Shown here piece by piece: positions 6,686 through 7,362 of a DNA stretch of 7,362 nt. The position numbers and the translations under genes were made by a program. Each line of letters opens with the position of its first letter. Position 1 is the stretch's first letter. Source of the DNA: CAXDOZ01 sp963991145. Its GTDB lineage: Bacteria; Bacteroidota; Bacteroidia; Chitinophagales; JABDMM01. The DNA is taken from contig CAXDOZ010000117.1 of the NCBI GenBank assembly GCA_963991145.1, positions 1-7,362 of the forward strand, written 5' to 3'. Under the pieces are notes generated by a model that worked only from the letters and a program-made list of their open reading frames with translations, was not told the origin of the DNA and did not search any database.

Positions 6686-7362
6686 GGAAAGCTGTTCAAA
6701 GAGAAAGATCATCAAGATAAATTTGATCGAGATGGCTACGTAATCCTGGATTTTTTGAGGTCTGAAGATCTCGATAATCTTCAGGCCTACTACAGCCAGC
6801 ACTTTGCTGATATCCCCAAAGTTGAGATCTACGAAAGCAGCCGAGAAAATGATCCAGAGGCTAATCTCGATGTTCAGAGAACTATTTCAGGTGCTTTTGA
6901 ATACGGATACGGGAAGTTCTTTGAGCCAGGTAATATTTTCTTCGGAGGCACTTTCATGGTTAAGGCTCCCAAGAATTCAAATACACTCCCATTACACCAG
7001 GATTGGAGTATTATCGATGAAGATAATTTTGATACCGTTTTTATTTGGTGTCCTATCGTTCCAATAAGGAACACTAATGGAGGACTATTCCTTCTCCCCT
7101 CTTCACACAAGCTCTTTAATAACTATCGATCGGGAAGTTTGCCCACACCCAGAGTTAAACTTCCGGGCTTTATGAAGAGTCTGGTAAAAGATGTTGAGAT
7201 TGAAGCCGGTCAATGCGTTGCCTACTCTACCAGTTTGTTTCATGGCTCTTATCCAAATGTTGATGATGAGGACCGTGTGATTGCGACTGGCCAGGTTGTG
7301 GAGAAAGGAGCTGATCTGATCTACTATCGTAAATCAAGTGAAGACGATTCTAAAGTGGAAGC
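6683..7362 (+). CDS. Phytanoyl-CoA dioxygenase (PhyH) family protein 3, 3'-truncated by the window edge
   Basis: Third Fe(II)/2-oxoglutarate oxygenase. The frame is open from the ATG at 6683 to the window end, giving 226 residues plus part of a codon, so the C-terminus is missing. The triad is intact: His105 and Asp107 in LPLHQDWS and His187 in SLFHGSYPN, with Arg198 (distal His +11) at the 2-oxoglutarate position. NGGLFLLPSSHK (132-143) is the counterpart of the GALGFVKGSHK segment in protein 1. It is clearly more divergent than proteins 1 and 2 are from each other, both around the active site and in residues 40-90, so a different substrate is plausible. The N-terminus (MGKLFKEKDHQDKFDRDGYV) aligns without gaps with both paralogues, which supports the start. 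The sequence breaks off at SKVEA, about where the other two show their KV[DE]E motif. Co-transcribed with protein 2. Confidence 0.9.
   Translation, partial: MGKLFKEKDHQDKFDRDGYVILDFLRSEDLDNLQAYYSQHFADIPKVEIYESSRENDPEANLDVQRTISGAFEYGYGKFFEPGNIFFGGTFMVKAPKNSNTLPLHQDWSIIDEDNFDTVFIWCPIVPIRNTNGGLFLLPSSHKLFNNYRSGSLPTPRVKLPGFMKSLVKDVEIEAGQCVAYSTSLFHGSYPNVDDEDRVIATGQVVEKGADLIYYRKSSEDDSKVE

Noticed and set aside
6804..7110. Two small open frames (87 codons plus, 78 codons minus)
   Set aside because: Both are shadows of PhyH protein 3, whose frame carries the full iron-binding triad.

Overview
The window looks like part of a bacterial surface-glycan (capsule or O-antigen type) gene cluster that uses an ABC transporter for export. 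A nucleotide-sugar dehydrogenase, a glycosyltransferase-like protein, a Wzm-type permease and a Wzt-type ATPase with a C-terminal extension lie side by side with three phytanoyl-CoA dioxygenase (PhyH) family proteins and a lipoprotein with a transglutaminase-like core. The lipoprotein and the Wzm/Wzt pair point to a Gram-negative bacterium. Base composition is moderately AT-rich. Shine-Dalgarno sequences are weak or absent before most starts, which would fit Bacteroidota or relatives, but this is only a guess: three of seven starts are TTG or GTG, and no taxonomic marker gene is present.

Layout: 1-824 (-) nucleotide-sugar dehydrogenase, cut off at the left edge; 851-1690 (+) transglutaminase-like lipoprotein; 1680-2741 (-) glycosyltransferase-like protein; 2743-3612 (+) Wzm permease and 3609-4781 (+) Wzt ATPase, overlapping by 4 bases; 4776-5651 (-) PhyH protein 1 (open to 5699); 5661-6683 (+) PhyH protein 2; 6683-7362 (+) PhyH protein 3, cut off at the right edge. 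There is no non-coding stretch longer than 26 bases. Strands alternate, convergent neighbours overlap by 6-11 bases, and divergent neighbours have start codons 1-26 bases apart.

Proposed joint role (inference): the dehydrogenase would supply a uronic-acid-type sugar nucleotide and the glycosyltransferase would build the chain. One or more of the 2-oxoglutarate oxygenases may oxidise the glycan or an attached group. Wzm/Wzt would export the product, with the Wzt C-terminal domain possibly reading a terminal modification. The lipoprotein would act in the envelope outside the cytoplasm. The three adjacent, catalytically intact PhyH paralogues next to a glycan exporter are the most unusual content. 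No RNA gene, CRISPR array, insertion sequence or convincing terminator was seen.
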